64,000 bases of DNA from Enterococcus larvae (GTDB lineage: Bacteria; Bacillota; Bacilli; Lactobacillales; Enterococcaceae): contig NZ_JAEDXU010000014.1 of the NCBI RefSeq assembly GCF_017830045.1, positions 27,015-91,014 of the forward strand, read 5' to 3'. Each line of letters opens with the position of its first letter. Within the stretch, counting starts at the first letter, position 1. The notes beneath the pieces were generated by a model. It saw only the letters and a list, made by a program, of their open reading frames with translations. It was not told where the DNA came from and searched no databases. Below are positions 9,867 through 19,080 of the stretch, piece by piece. The position numbers were made by a program, and so were the translations under genes.

Positions 9867-11690
9867 ATGACCGCAATTTATTTTAATTCCTGGCTTGAAG
9901 AATACAAACATCCTTTTGGGGCAATCCAACAACTGAATACTGCTCATTTTTCTATCAATGTTAAGTCTGCAGGAGTTGAGAAAGTGTCATTGATCATGAG
10001 AAAAGAAGATGGAGAACGGGGATTCGAGCGTTTACCCATGACAGCTGAAACAGATGATTTTTACAAGTGTTCCTATACATTTGATCAGGGAAAGGGCTTG
10101 TACTTTTATTATTTCGAGGTACTATGTAATGGCGAAGCAACGATCTATTGCGGTTCTAATCAAGGCAATGGAGGTATAGGGGTTCTGTCAACAGCCATTG
10201 AAGAGGTTCATCCTTATCAAATCACGTGCTATGAAACACATGATCCAGCACCTGATTGGTATAGAAATGGCGTTGTTTACCAAATATTCCCGGACCGTTT
10301 TTTCAATGGCAATCTTCATCGTGAGATCTCTCATTCTAAAAGGAATACGTTTATTTATGGAACCTATGAAGATGAACCGCTGTATCTAAAAGATGAGAAT
10401 GATGAAATCATTCGCTGGGATTTTTTCGGCGGCAACCTGATGGGGATCATAAAGAAAGTTCCTTATCTAAAATCGTTGGGAGTTACTGTGTTGTACTTAA
10501 ATCCTATTTTTGAAGCAGCCAGCAATCATCGCTATGATACAGGGGATTATTTCGCAGTAGATGGAATTTTAGGAGATGAAGAAACTTTTGAGCAGTTGGT
10601 TTCGATTCTTCATGAAAATGATATGCGATTGATTCTGGATGGTGTTTTCAGCCATGTAGGCAGAAACAGTCGATACTTCAATCATGACGGTCGATACGGT
10701 AAGGGATCAGGTGCCTATCAAAATATTGAAAGTCCATATTATCCGTGGTTCAGCTTTTCCGAATCCCCTGAAGAGTACAAATCTTGGTGGGGAATCAAGG
10801 ATTTGCCGGAAATTAATAAAGACAATACAGACTTTCAGCAGTTTATTTATGGTAAGGATGGTGTGCTGGATAAGTGGACTAGTTTAGGTGTGGACGGCTG
10901 GCGACTTGATGTTGCCGATGAACTGCCTGATTTCTTTATCACAGGGATTCGTCAAAGGTTGAATCAGTATCCCGAAAAGGTTTTGATTGGTGAAGTCTGG
11001 GAAGATGCGTCCAAAAAAATATCCTATGATCAAAGAAGAGAATATGTTTTTGGCAACGCACTTCATGGCGTCATGAATTATCCATTTCGAGAAAGCATTC
11101 TTGCGTATCTTGATGAAAAACAAACTTCTCAACAGTTGGCAGAGCAGCTGACTATTTTGCAGGAAAACTATCCAGAAGCCATTTTTTATAATAATTTAAA
11201 CAATATTGGTACACACGATACGGAACGAATATTGACTCTGTTGGACAATAATACAACGAAGCTTTCTTTTGCTTTAGGCTTGATGTTTATGCTTCCTGGT
11301 GTTCCAACGATTTACTATGGGGATGAAGCTGGTCTGACTGGCGGCAAAGATCCGGCAAATCGCAAATTCTTCCCTTGGGAAAACCAGGATCAAGCTATTT
11401 TTGAAAATTACCAAAGATGGGTTCGTCGCAGAACAGAGAATCCTATTTTAGCTCAAGGAGGTTTTTATCCTTTCTATACGGACGAGCTTCTAGGTGTTTT
11501 ACGGTGCCACAAAGGGCAGTCAGCACTTTATTTAGTGAATTTGACTGACAAGGAAGTAGCTGTTTCCATAGATAATCTGCATTTTACGAAAGCATTACCG
11601 ATTTTTGAATCACTGCTTCAGGAGTTATTGAAAGATGTTGTGATTGCTGAGCATTCGGATTGTTTCATCATGAAAAATGAAGAGGATTGA
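9867..11690 (+). CDS. GH13 neopullulanase/cyclomaltodextrinase-type alpha-glucan hydrolase
   Basis: A 607-aa intracellular enzyme (no signal peptide) with an N-terminal CBM34-like beta domain (about 1-120) and a GH13 barrel. Catalytic residues visible are the nucleophile Asp348 in DGWRLDVADE, the acid/base Glu376 in LIGEVWEDA and Asp451 in NNIGTHDTER. The domain layout is that of cyclomaltodextrinase/neopullulanase/maltogenic amylase, which cleave maltodextrins, cyclodextrins and pullulan. Placed after glgP it probably trims limit dextrins or imported maltodextrins. AGGAG lies 8-12 bases before the ATG. Exact specificity cannot be told from sequence. It is the last gene of the glycogen operon. 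Confidence 0.88.
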   Translation: MTAIYFNSWLEEYKHPFGAIQQLNTAHFSINVKSAGVEKVSLIMRKEDGERGFERLPMTAETDDFYKCSYTFDQGKGLYFYYFEVLCNGEATIYCGSNQGNGGIGVLSTAIEEVHPYQITCYETHDPAPDWYRNGVVYQIFPDRFFNGNLHREISHSKRNTFIYGTYEDEPLYLKDENDEIIRWDFFGGNLMGIIKKVPYLKSLGVTVLYLNPIFEAASNHRYDTGDYFAVDGILGDEETFEQLVSILHENDMRLILDGVFSHVGRNSRYFNHDGRYGKGSGAYQNIESPYYPWFSFSESPEEYKSWWGIKDLPEINKDNTDFQQFIYGKDGVLDKWTSLGVDGWRLDVADELPDFFITGIRQRLNQYPEKVLIGEVWEDASKKISYDQRREYVFGNALHGVMNYPFRESILAYLDEKQTSQQLAEQLTILQENYPEAIFYNNLNNIGTHDTERILTLLDNNTTKLSFALGLMFMLPGVPTIYYGDEAGLTGGKDPANRKFFPWENQDQAIFENYQRWVRRRTENPILAQGGFYPFYTDELLGVLRCHKGQSALYLVNLTDKEVAVSIDNLHFTKALPIFESLLQELLKDVVIAEHSDCFIMKNEED

Positions 11691-11762
11691 TCTACTGACA
11701 ATTGGCTTATGCTGTTAGAGGGAGAATGATTGATCTATAGGTTATTTCCACTCATATATTCG

Positions 11763-11806
11763 AAAAATAAACCTCCACCAGTCAGATTAGTGGAGGTTTA
11801 TTTTTT
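11763..11806. terminator. Bidirectional terminator between convergent genes
   Basis: Perfect 11-bp stem (arms 11768-11778 and 11790-11800) with an A-run on the left and a T-run on the right. It serves both the glycogen operon and the convergent BtrH-like gene. Confidence 0.88.
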
Positions 11807-11818
11807 AGAATACACTCT

Positions 11819-12859
11819 CTAAAAAAGAGTCTCTAGTTCAGTTAAGAGTGCTTGTTCTTTTTTATAGAGTTTTTGGATTGTCTGGGACATTTCAGGAAGC
11901 AGTTTACGATCAGCGGTTTCGTGCAGCCTCCACATATCATCGGAAAGCTCATCCCAAAAAGCAGCAAGCTCCATGAAGGCTGTACCAATGGTTTCCAGCC
12001 TGTGTTCTTCAAGAATCGGTGCGGCTTCAATCAAGAAACGACCAAACAAGCTGCGAAAAATACCGCCTCCGGTTCCTCCATCTTTGTTGATTTGGAAGTA
12101 ATTCGTCGCTCCAGCTGTTCGCAGTTTGTCATCATCAAAGTTTTTCCAACTGATGACTTGCTTCGAAAATTTTTCAATTCCTTGAATGCCTTTCAATTTT
12201 GCCTCAGGATACAGCATTTTTTTAAGAGTGTGTGTAATGGCAGTCATAAGACATTCTTTTTTAGGTGATTGATAGCTTGAGAAATCAAAGCGGATACTTT
12301 TATTGTTAGCTGGAAAAGGGCGATGCTTACTTCCTCTGGCAAGGGCTAAATCATCGTATGAGATCAAATGATAGTCCTGCTGGCTCGGTCCGTTTGGCAT
12401 TCGGATCGGATAATCAGAATTATCTCGATCGCTGAGATAGAAGACTTTCTCTGTGTCATCAAAGCCATAGATGATAACAGCATGGCCGCCGAAATGAGTA
12501 TCTTTGTCTAATGCAAAATAAGGTAGAAAAGCCATATCCGTGTAGATAAGGAGCGGTTGATTCTCAGTGATACTTTTCTGAGCGTTAAGGAGGGCTTGTT
12601 CGTTACTTTTTGGTTTTTGGATCGTCAGCTTGATGCCTAAATTAGCTGCTAAGTTCTTTTCAAAATCGAGGATTTTTGATCGCCCTGAAACCATTGGCGA
12701 ATGTCGTAAATTGATATAGGTAAAATCTAAACCTTCCCCTAATCCAAAGAGCATTGCTTCAGAAAGGGGATGCCCGTGATAAGTGAAAAGCTGCTTTAAT
12801 GCATGGGTAATACAATGCTGTCCGCCGGTCGGCGTAAAATCAGTTATGATATGCTTCAT
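11819..12859 (-). CDS. BtrH N-terminal domain / DUF4872 protein
   Basis: A 346-aa protein. The first ~140 residues resemble the BtrH N-terminal domain: GGQHCITHALKQLFTYHG near the start with an invariant Cys, then FGGHAVIIYGFD with a His, followed by an acidic SDRDNSD segment. This Cys/His arrangement is that of papain-like C39-type folds; BtrH itself is the acyltransferase of butirosin biosynthesis. The rest is the helical DUF4872 part. The start at 12859 (MKHIITDF) is preferred over one 7 codons upstream because GGAGG lies about 9 bases before it. It is monocistronic, with no biosynthetic partner genes in view, so the substrate is unknown. Confidence 0.7.
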   Translation of the reverse strand: MKHIITDFTPTGGQHCITHALKQLFTYHGHPLSEAMLFGLGEGLDFTYINLRHSPMVSGRSKILDFEKNLAANLGIKLTIQKPKSNEQALLNAQKSITENQPLLIYTDMAFLPYFALDKDTHFGGHAVIIYGFDDTEKVFYLSDRDNSDYPIRMPNGPSQQDYHLISYDDLALARGSKHRPFPANNKSIRFDFSSYQSPKKECLMTAITHTLKKMLYPEAKLKGIQGIEKFSKQVISWKNFDDDKLRTAGATNYFQINKDGGTGGGIFRSLFGRFLIEAAPILEEHRLETIGTAFMELAAFWDELSDDMWRLHETADRKLLPEMSQTIQKLYKKEQALLTELETLF

Positions 12860-13269
12860 TATGAGGACCTCCATAGTCATTGATTGATACAGATAGCTGT
12901 TCTGTAAGTTCAGTATAAACTCGTTCCTAAGGAGAGAGTCAATGGGAGAAAAGGAATTTATATCTTCAATTTTGAAATGAAAAACACTAATCTATGTGCA
13001 TTTGACCAATCGGCTTATTTAGAAAGTTGTTTTTTTTAACTATTCTTTGCTTGCGCCATATCTTTTGATTGGCTTCAATTATCAGTTATAGGAGAAGATA
13101 TATATATGCCAACATCGTTCACTTTTTTACCAAAGCGGAATCTTAAGAATCCAATAAAAAAATGATAACTTTGACATAGAGACTATTTTTGCCTACTTCG
13201 ACATTGTAAAATATATTGAGGAACATTTTGCTTATTCCTACTATGAAAATGTTGAAAAGGAGAATTGGT
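12860..13269. other. 410-base intergenic region upstream of PBP
   Basis: It holds the divergent promoters of the BtrH-like gene and the PBP gene. A TTGACA at 13171-13176 may be the PBP -35 element, but no convincing -10 follows at 16-18 bases. A 19-codon ORF with its own GGAG site (13106-13165; product MPTSFTFLPKRNLKNPIKK) lies in it and could be a leader peptide. Nothing else stands out. Confidence 0.35.
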
Positions 13270-15297
13270 ATGGGGAAACAAGGAAATAAAAAGATCATTG
13301 TTGGACTAGCAGCAGCTGGTATAATTATTTGTTCAATAGCAGGCTATTTCATTGTAAAAAGTCAAAACGAGAAAAAGAAAGTTGAAAACACAGTTAGTAA
13401 GTACACGGACTCGTTAACAAAACAAGAATTTTCAACATACAATAATCTGTTTTCAGAAGAGTCATTTACTAAATATGACACAACAAGGGATGAAGTAGTT
13501 CAAAGATATGAAACCATTTTTGCAGGCATCGGGGTAAAAAATATAAAGGTAGAAGATGTAGCAACAAAACCCAAAGATGATTATTACGAAATTTCCTATA
13601 ATTTAAAGCTGGATACGGAGTTTGGCGAAATCATTACTGAAAAATATACTGTTGATATGAAAAAAGCCGATGAAACCTATTCATTTACTTGGACACCGGC
13701 GTTGATTTTTCCAGGCATGAGTGCTGATGATACGATCAAGGTATCCACTGACGAAGCAGCCCGTGGTGAAATAATGGATAGAAACGGAATAAAAATTGCA
13801 GAGAATTATGATTATCAGCAAGTAGGAATAACTCCGGGGCAGCTTGGAGAAGGAGCTGATAAAGAGCAAAATATACAGGCAATCAGCGACAAATTTGGTG
13901 TTTCCACTGACAATATAAACGAAAAGCTGAGTCAAGCTTGGGTACAGGATGATCTGTTTGTACCTATCAAGACATTAGAAAATTCATTGAGTGTTATGGA
14001 AATAGCAGCACTCCCTAGCGGTGCAGCCATCGGCAATACAAATCAAAGGCACTATCCTTATGGAGAAGCGACAGCTCATTTGTTAGGTTATGTTGGAAAG
14101 GTCAGCGCAGAAGACATTGAAAAAAATCCGGAGCTATCTGAAAATGATTCGATTGGAAAATCCGGATTGGAAGCAGCTTTTGATGAAAAATTGAGAGGGA
14201 AACGTGGTGTCAGCATTGATATTGTTGATGAGAAAGGTCAACCGCAAAAAACACTTTTAAAGATTGAAAAAGTAGAACCCACCAATATCACATTGACTAT
14301 AGATAGCGAAGCACAGAAAATTGCTTATGACTCATTAGGTGGAAAGCCTTCAACAGCAGTTATATCAAGTCCTAAAACGGGAGAGCTACTGGTTGCTACA
14401 GGTGCGCCTTCATATAACCCAAACAAGATGGTACTGGGGATTTCTGAAGAGGAATACAAGGTCTACGCAGAGGATACGAATTTACCGTTCATGTCACGTT
14501 TCGCCAATCGTTATGCCCCTGGCTCAACCTTTAAGACTATCACGGCAGCGATCGGACTCGATTCCGGTCATATCACTACAACAGAAGAACGAAGTATTGA
14601 TGGGCTGAAATGGCAAAAGGATGATAGTTGGGGCGGCTTTTGGACAACTCGGGTAAAAGAAACACCGGTGGTTGATCTAAAAAAGGCACTGGTTTATTCA
14701 GATAATATTTTCTTTGCACAAAAGAGCTTGGAAATGGGAGAAGATGTTTTCCGAAGCGGGTTGAACAAGTTCATCTTTGGAGAAGAATTGGATTTGCCGA
14801 TCTATATTGAACCGGCAAGTATTTCTAATGAAGAGACGTTCCACTCGGACATTCTTTTGGCTGACACGGCATATGGACAAGGTGAGTTGATGATCTCGCC
14901 AATTGCTCAATTGACGATGTATAGCGTATTCATGAATGATGGGGCGCTTGTTTACCCTCAGATAGTTAAGGACCAAGAGGTGAAAACGAAAGCTGATGTT
15001 GTTGGAGCTGAATCTGCAAATATTGTGTTGAACGATTTGATCGATAGTGTTGCCTCACCGGAAGGATATGTTTATAACTTATATAATCCTGATTTTGCAT
15101 TAGCTGCTAAAACAGGAACAGCTGAGATAAAGGAAAAACAGGACACTTTGGGAACAGAGAACAGCTTCTTACTATTTTTTGACGTGAACAATCGCAACTT
15201 CATGGGATTGATCATGTCTGAAAATTCAAGAGAAAACGGAACTGCGACGGAAAAAGCGAGTGCGGTGGTTCAATATTTAGAAGCACATTATCAATAG
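13270..15297 (+). CDS. Low-affinity class B penicillin-binding protein (PBP5/PBP2a type)
   Basis: A 675-aa membrane-anchored D,D-transpeptidase that cross-links peptidoglycan outside the membrane. A single N-terminal transmembrane segment (about 8-30) is followed by a MecA_N NTF2-like domain (about 35-150), a dimerisation domain starting near EAARGEIMDRNG, and the transpeptidase domain. Active-site motifs are STFK with Ser419, SDN at 477-479 and KTG at 614-616. Blocks such as GQGELMISPIAQ and AAKTGTAEIKEKQD closely resemble enterococcal PBP5, the family behind intrinsic low beta-lactam affinity. The ATG at 13270 is chosen because AAAGGAG lies about 8 bases upstream; a TTG 18 codons earlier has no support. 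It is monocistronic. Confidence 0.92.
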   Translation: MGKQGNKKIIVGLAAAGIIICSIAGYFIVKSQNEKKKVENTVSKYTDSLTKQEFSTYNNLFSEESFTKYDTTRDEVVQRYETIFAGIGVKNIKVEDVATKPKDDYYEISYNLKLDTEFGEIITEKYTVDMKKADETYSFTWTPALIFPGMSADDTIKVSTDEAARGEIMDRNGIKIAENYDYQQVGITPGQLGEGADKEQNIQAISDKFGVSTDNINEKLSQAWVQDDLFVPIKTLENSLSVMEIAALPSGAAIGNTNQRHYPYGEATAHLLGYVGKVSAEDIEKNPELSENDSIGKSGLEAAFDEKLRGKRGVSIDIVDEKGQPQKTLLKIEKVEPTNITLTIDSEAQKIAYDSLGGKPSTAVISSPKTGELLVATGAPSYNPNKMVLGISEEEYKVYAEDTNLPFMSRFANRYAPGSTFKTITAAIGLDSGHITTTEERSIDGLKWQKDDSWGGFWTTRVKETPVVDLKKALVYSDNIFFAQKSLEMGEDVFRSGLNKFIFGEELDLPIYIEPASISNEETFHSDILLADTAYGQGELMISPIAQLTMYSVFMNDGALVYPQIVKDQEVKTKADVVGAESANIVLNDLIDSVASPEGYVYNLYNPDFALAAKTGTAEIKEKQDTLGTENSFLLFFDVNNRNFMGLIMSENSRENGTATEKASAVVQYLEAHYQ

Positions 15298-15336
15298 TAA
15301 TATAGAATTGAAATGTTTTTGACAAATATTGTTTAA

Positions 15337-15373
15337 GAGTTGAGCATAGAATGTCTCAACTCCTCTTTTTTAT
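15337..15373 (+). terminator. Terminator after PBP gene
   Basis: GAGTTGAG at 15337-15344 pairs with CTCAACTC at 15355-15362, followed by CTCTTTTTT. Confidence 0.8.
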
Positions 15374-15458
15374 TGGAGGAGCAGGCTTTAGAGCTGCTCT
15401 AACCCAAATGTGATGGCAGTTTTCTCAGAAATCTCTATGAAAAAATCCATTTTTTCAA

Positions 15459-15486
15459 TTGACTTATATATCTGTACTGGTACAAT
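15459..15486 (+). promoter_or_regulatory. Promoter without an obvious full-length gene
   Basis: TTGACT (15459-15464), a 16-base spacer, then TACAAT (15481-15486) with an extended TGG. A short dyad TGTAC-TG-GTACA (15473-15484) overlaps the -10 and looks like an operator. Downstream is only an 18-codon ORF and a hairpin. Confidence 0.5.
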
Positions 15487-15526
15487 GTATGTTAAATGAT
15501 AATTGTTATATAAAAGGGGAGCTTCT

Positions 15527-15583
15527 ATGGTCGGTATCAAAGTATGGAGTTTCAAAATATTTTTGGTGTCAAGTGAACAATGA
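15527..15583 (+). CDS. Putative 18-aa peptide
   Basis: ATG at 15527 with AAAGGGGA 6 bases upstream, encoding MVGIKVWSFKIFLVSSEQ. It lies 40 bases behind a good promoter, and its end runs into a nested stem-loop. It could be a leader peptide, a small-protein gene, or the truncated 5' end of a lost gene. No function can be assigned. Confidence 0.3.
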   Translation: MVGIKVWSFKIFLVSSEQ

Positions 15584-15626
15584 AAGCACTGTTAAGGAGA
15601 AGTAACTGCCTTAACCTAATTGTTCA
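15574..15626 (+). repeat. Nested stem-loop
   Basis: Outer arms TGAACAAT (15574-15581) and ATTGTTCA (15619-15626), inner arms GTTAAGG (15591-15597) and CCTTAAC (15609-15615). There is no T-run, so it is not a typical terminator. It overlaps the stop of the 18-codon ORF. Confidence 0.45.
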
Positions 15627-15713
15627 TGAATAAAAAAGAAAGAAGTATGATCAGTTGAAATGACTATTGAGTATTTGTTTGATAAAAAAGCAAGGAAAAA
15701 TAATTTGGAGAAT

Positions 15714-15766
15714 AGCGGAAAATAAATAGAAGTTAGACGTTTTTTTATTTTACCCTATTTTTCGCT
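15714..15766. repeat. Imperfect inverted repeat in intergenic region
   Basis: AGCGGAAAATA at 15714-15724 pairs with TATTTTTCGCT at 15756-15766 (one G-U), with a T-rich loop. It lies in the 740-base gene-poor gap before the MFS gene; its role is unknown. Confidence 0.35.
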
Positions 15767-15919
15767 TATATAGATCCTATAGAGGATTCTGCGCACGAAG
15801 AATTGCTCTTTGTTAAAGGGAGCAAAATGAATGTTCACTTCTGTAATAGTGTTTGTATATCTGAATCCTATTGAATGTCGCGTTGCATGAGATGTTTTTT
15901 TGATTGTTGCGTAAACAAA

Positions 15920-15960
15920 GGAAAGCGTTTAATTAACGGAAGTTATGTGCATGGTAAAAT
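15920..15960 (+). promoter_or_regulatory. cre-like box and extended -10 promoter of the MFS gene
   Basis: GGAAAGCGTTTAAT at 15920-15933 is a partial cre match with intact AAGCG core and weak ends. TGGTAAAAT at 15952-15960 is an extended -10 identical to that of the glycogen operon. A leader of about 145 bases follows. Confidence 0.45.
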
Positions 15961-16113
15961 AAAAAATCTATCTGAATCTTGTTGAATAATCAACAAATAA
16001 AGAGCGACCTTTGTTGTAACATGTATAGCAAAGGAGTAAGAATCAGCTGTTATTTATTTAATAAGATTCATCTATTTATTGACTGCTGTTAGATGATAAG
16101 GAGAGATTTTTGA

Positions 16114-17340
16114 GTGAGTAAAGTGAAAAACCGGTGGCTAATTGCGCTGGCAGGCGTATCTGTGCATTTGTCTATAGGTTCTGCCTATGCTTGGAGCATT
16201 TATACCAAGCCGATCAATGAATTGACAGGATGGTCACAGACATCTATTTCATTTGCTTTCAGTATAGCCATTTTTTGTTTGGGTATATCGGCTGCATTTA
16301 TGGGGAAATTTGTGGAACATTATGGTCCTAAAACGACAGGGACAGTGGCTTCCATATTCTTTGGAGCTGGGATTGCATTGACAGGTGTAGCGATCCAAGT
16401 TCAATCCTTGCCATTACTGTATGTGACATATGGTCTTATCGGAGGAATTGGGCTAGGTTCGGGGTATGTGACACCAGTATCAACAATGATTCGCTGGTTT
16501 CCTGATAAAAGAGGTCTGGCAACTGGATTGGCGATCATGGGCTTTGGTTTTGCCTCATTGATCACGAGTCCAATTGCTCAGTTTCTGATGGGAAAAGTAG
16601 GGATTTCCAATACATTTTACGTATTAGGTGCTATGTATTTCTGTGTGATGTTTCTTGCATCCCGCTATCTTGAGAAACCACCAGTTGGATGGAAACCAGA
16701 AGGAATGGTTGAAGAACAGAAACCGTTTGACGGTCAGAAAATTGAGGCTTCAGAAGGACTTACTGCAAACGAAGCGATTCGCACACAGAAATTCTGGATG
16801 CTATGGATCATGCTGTTTTTGAATATTACATGCGGTATTGGGATTGTATCGGCTGCTTCACCAATGGCACAGGAGATGACAGGCATGTCAGATCAAATGG
16901 CCGCGGCTATGGTTGGGATCATGGGGATTTTTAATGGCTTGGGACGTTTGTTCTGGGCAACAATCTCTGATAAATTCGGCAGGCCAAAGGTGTATTCAAC
17001 AATTTTCGTTGTTAACGCATTGGCATTGACAGCCTTATACTTTTCTAGTTCAGCCATTTTCTTTGCTGCATTGGTTTGTATCATCATGACCTGTTATGGT
17101 GCAGGCTTCTCGATTATTCCAGCATACATTGGCGATGTTTTCGGAATGAAAGAGGTTGGTGCGATCCATGGGTATATATTGACTGCTTGGGCGGCTGCCG
17201 GAGTGGTAGGTCCAGTCTTATTGTCTACAGTAAAACAAATGACAGATGGGTATACAACCACACTGCTTATTTTTATTGTACTATCAGGGATTGCCTTCAC
17301 GGTATCGTTGATCATGCGCAGAAAATTGAATCAAAAATAG
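16114..17340 (+). CDS. MFS transporter, oxalate/formate antiporter (OFA) family
   Basis: A 408-aa integral membrane protein with about 12 hydrophobic segments. The opening SKVKNRWLIALAGVSVHLSIGSAYAWSIYT, seen at residues 2-31, is characteristic of OFA-family carriers: a first helix with G-S-A-Y-A-W-S, then a conserved R-W-F-P-D-K-R-G-L-A-T-G loop near residue 128. OFA members exchange or import small carboxylates such as oxalate/formate, lactate or pyruvate; the substrate here is unknown. The GTG start at 16114 is supported by AAGGAGAG 8 bases upstream. It is monocistronic, behind a cre-like promoter and followed by a strong terminator. Confidence 0.85.
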   Translation: MSKVKNRWLIALAGVSVHLSIGSAYAWSIYTKPINELTGWSQTSISFAFSIAIFCLGISAAFMGKFVEHYGPKTTGTVASIFFGAGIALTGVAIQVQSLPLLYVTYGLIGGIGLGSGYVTPVSTMIRWFPDKRGLATGLAIMGFGFASLITSPIAQFLMGKVGISNTFYVLGAMYFCVMFLASRYLEKPPVGWKPEGMVEEQKPFDGQKIEASEGLTANEAIRTQKFWMLWIMLFLNITCGIGIVSAASPMAQEMTGMSDQMAAAMVGIMGIFNGLGRLFWATISDKFGRPKVYSTIFVVNALALTALYFSSSAIFFAALVCIIMTCYGAGFSIIPAYIGDVFGMKEVGAIHGYILTAWAAAGVVGPVLLSTVKQMTDGYTTTLLIFIVLSGIAFTVSLIMRRKLNQK

Positions 17341-17346
17341 AAAATC

Positions 17347-17382
17347 GGAGAGCAAATCCAACTGGATTGCTCTCTGTTTTTT
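17347..17382 (+). terminator. Terminator after MFS gene
   Basis: Arms 17348-17359 and 17364-17374 (one bulged A), loop AACT, then TGTTTTTT. Confidence 0.88.
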
Positions 17383-17470
17383 GTTTATTTGAATCAGTCT
17401 GTTTGGAAATGAAGCCTCAGCTTTTTATGGAAAAGCGCTGCTTTTAAAAGGATTTTCCTGTAAGTACAAT

Positions 17471-18340
17471 TTATTCCTTTTTAGATAATAATTGCAAAAA
17501 AGCTTTGGAAGCATTAGAAAAAATTTGATTTTTCTTCCATATAATATTGATATTCGCTGTTAATGGAGGTGCGAAAGGAACAAATACTAAATTTGTATTT
17601 GCTGTGGGGATGATACCGTCAATACAAAGAGCACTAGCAACATTTTGCTTAACGAGCAACGAGGCATTGTAAAGCAGATTATAAGTGCCGATAATTGTTA
17701 AATGTTCGATATTTTCTCCAAACCATTCTGCAAGTTGATTATCAACGGATGATTGACTGGAAATGAGCAAGGGAATATCAACAATATCCTCAGGAGCAAT
17801 CGTCTTTTTTTCAGCTAAGGGGTGGCTGTTGTTGATCAATACGCCCCAGTGATCGGCTAAAGGAAGACGAAGATATTCATACTTCTGTTTTTCAACAGGA
17901 TCGATGACTAGCCCGAAATCAAGCAATCCTTGATCGATTTTATCCAATACATCGTCTGCATTGCCGCTATAAAGCTTGAGCTTTATATCTGAATACTTTT
18001 CTCTGAGTTCGTGTAAAAGAATTGCAACAAATTCAAATGCCTGTGTCTCTCCGCCGCCGATACTGATTTCCCCGCTGATTACCTCTTCCGACATCAGATT
18101 TGCCGTTGTTGAGTCAACTAAGGATAAAATCTCTTTTCCTTTATTAGCTAAATAGATTCCTTCTTCGGTCAATGTAATGGTCCGATTCCCTCTTGTAAAT
18201 AGAGTAACTCCTAATTCTTCCTCTAGCTCTTTCAATTGTTTTGAAAGGGTTGGTTGAGAAAGGTGAAGCGCTTCTGCCGCCTTACTGATAGTCTTTTCTC
18301 TAACAACCGTCAAAAAATAATTTAACACTCGTAATTCCAA
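17471..18340 (-). CDS. LysR-family transcriptional regulator
   Basis: A 289-aa LTTR. The N-terminal winged HTH (residues 1-60) reads MELRVLNYFLTVVREKTISK followed by AAEALHLSQPTLSKQLKELE, a classic LysR recognition helix. Residues 90-289 form the periplasmic-binding-like effector domain. It is transcribed divergently from the acetyltransferase-lipoprotein-SDR genes, 116 bases away, and the gap contains two ATAAGTATT direct repeats (near 18373-18392) that could be operator elements. I infer that it regulates that three-gene set and itself. The inducer is unknown. Confidence 0.9.
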   Translation of the reverse strand: MELRVLNYFLTVVREKTISKAAEALHLSQPTLSKQLKELEEELGVTLFTRGNRTITLTEEGIYLANKGKEILSLVDSTTANLMSEEVISGEISIGGGETQAFEFVAILLHELREKYSDIKLKLYSGNADDVLDKIDQGLLDFGLVIDPVEKQKYEYLRLPLADHWGVLINNSHPLAEKKTIAPEDIVDIPLLISSQSSVDNQLAEWFGENIEHLTIIGTYNLLYNASLLVKQNVASALCIDGIIPTANTNLVFVPFAPPLTANINIIWKKNQIFSNASKAFLQLLSKKE

Positions 18341-18456
18341 TCAATACACCTTCCTATAGAAAAAAGTTATGGATAAGTATTCTGTATAAGTATTAGTCAA
18401 GTATAACGGAATTACGTACAATAAAGCTAGTAAAAAAAGAATTAGGAGGAAGAGAT

Positions 18457-19026
18457 ATGGCGGGTTTTAGCTTGCAAAAAAGATTACTTGATCAGGATAT
18501 ACTACCAGACTCAGCATTAAACAAAGAAATTCATCTCGTGAAGAAGAACAATGAGCGTCTATTAGCGGAGATAAATACTCAATACCGCACAAACGAAGAG
18601 CTGTTGTTTTATCTTGAAAAAATTATTGGTAAAACGATTGATGCCTCCACGACTGTGTCACAGCCTTTCTATAGCGATTTTGGCAGACATATCACGTTAG
18701 GAAAGGATGTTTTCATTAACAAGAACGTTATGTTTGTTGACTTGGGAGGAATCACGATCGAAGATCACGTGCTGATTGGTCCTGATGCCAGACTGATCAC
18801 AGTCAATCATTTAACTGATCCTGAGAAGAGACGTGGGCTTAGAGTTGCCCCTATATTGGTTAAAAGAAACGCTTGGATTGGTGCGAATGCAACGATCTTA
18901 CAAGGAATAACGATTGGAGAAAATGCAATTGTTGCAGCTGATTCCACTGTAACAAGAGATGTCCCAGCTAACGTGATTGTTGCTGGTAGTCCGGCAAAAA
19001 AAATTCGAAAAATCGATCAAAAATAG
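18457..19026 (+). CDS. Acyltransferase of the maltose/galactoside O-acetyltransferase type
   Basis: A 189-aa left-handed beta-helix acetyltransferase (CysE/LacA/NodL family). The hexapeptide-repeat region runs from about 65 to 180. Conserved parts are DFGRHITLGKDVFINKNVMF, a VNHLTDPEKR loop where the catalytic His of LacA-type enzymes lies, and the C-terminal GSPAKKIRKI that caps the coenzyme A site. It would acetylate a sugar or related small acceptor in the cytoplasm. The first gene of a three-gene set divergent from LysR; TACAAT at 18417-18422 may be its -10 element. AGGAGGAAG precedes the ATG. Confidence 0.85.
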   Translation: MAGFSLQKRLLDQDILPDSALNKEIHLVKKNNERLLAEINTQYRTNEELLFYLEKIIGKTIDASTTVSQPFYSDFGRHITLGKDVFINKNVMFVDLGGITIEDHVLIGPDARLITVNHLTDPEKRRGLRVAPILVKRNAWIGANATILQGITIGENAIVAADSTVTRDVPANVIVAGSPAKKIRKIDQK

Positions 19027-19080
19027 GGGATGAGAATAGCGAATGATAAAGTATTCTAAGAATGAAAAGGATGGAGGTTA

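Noticed and set aside
13216..13269. Longer PBP start at TTG
   Set aside because: No ribosome site; ATG 13270 has AAAGGAG at good spacing and gives the usual short cytoplasmic tail before the membrane helix.
16893..17315. Minus-strand ORFs within the MFS gene
   Set aside because: Frame shadows of a hydrophobic coding region with no ribosome sites; the plus-strand gene explains the sequence.
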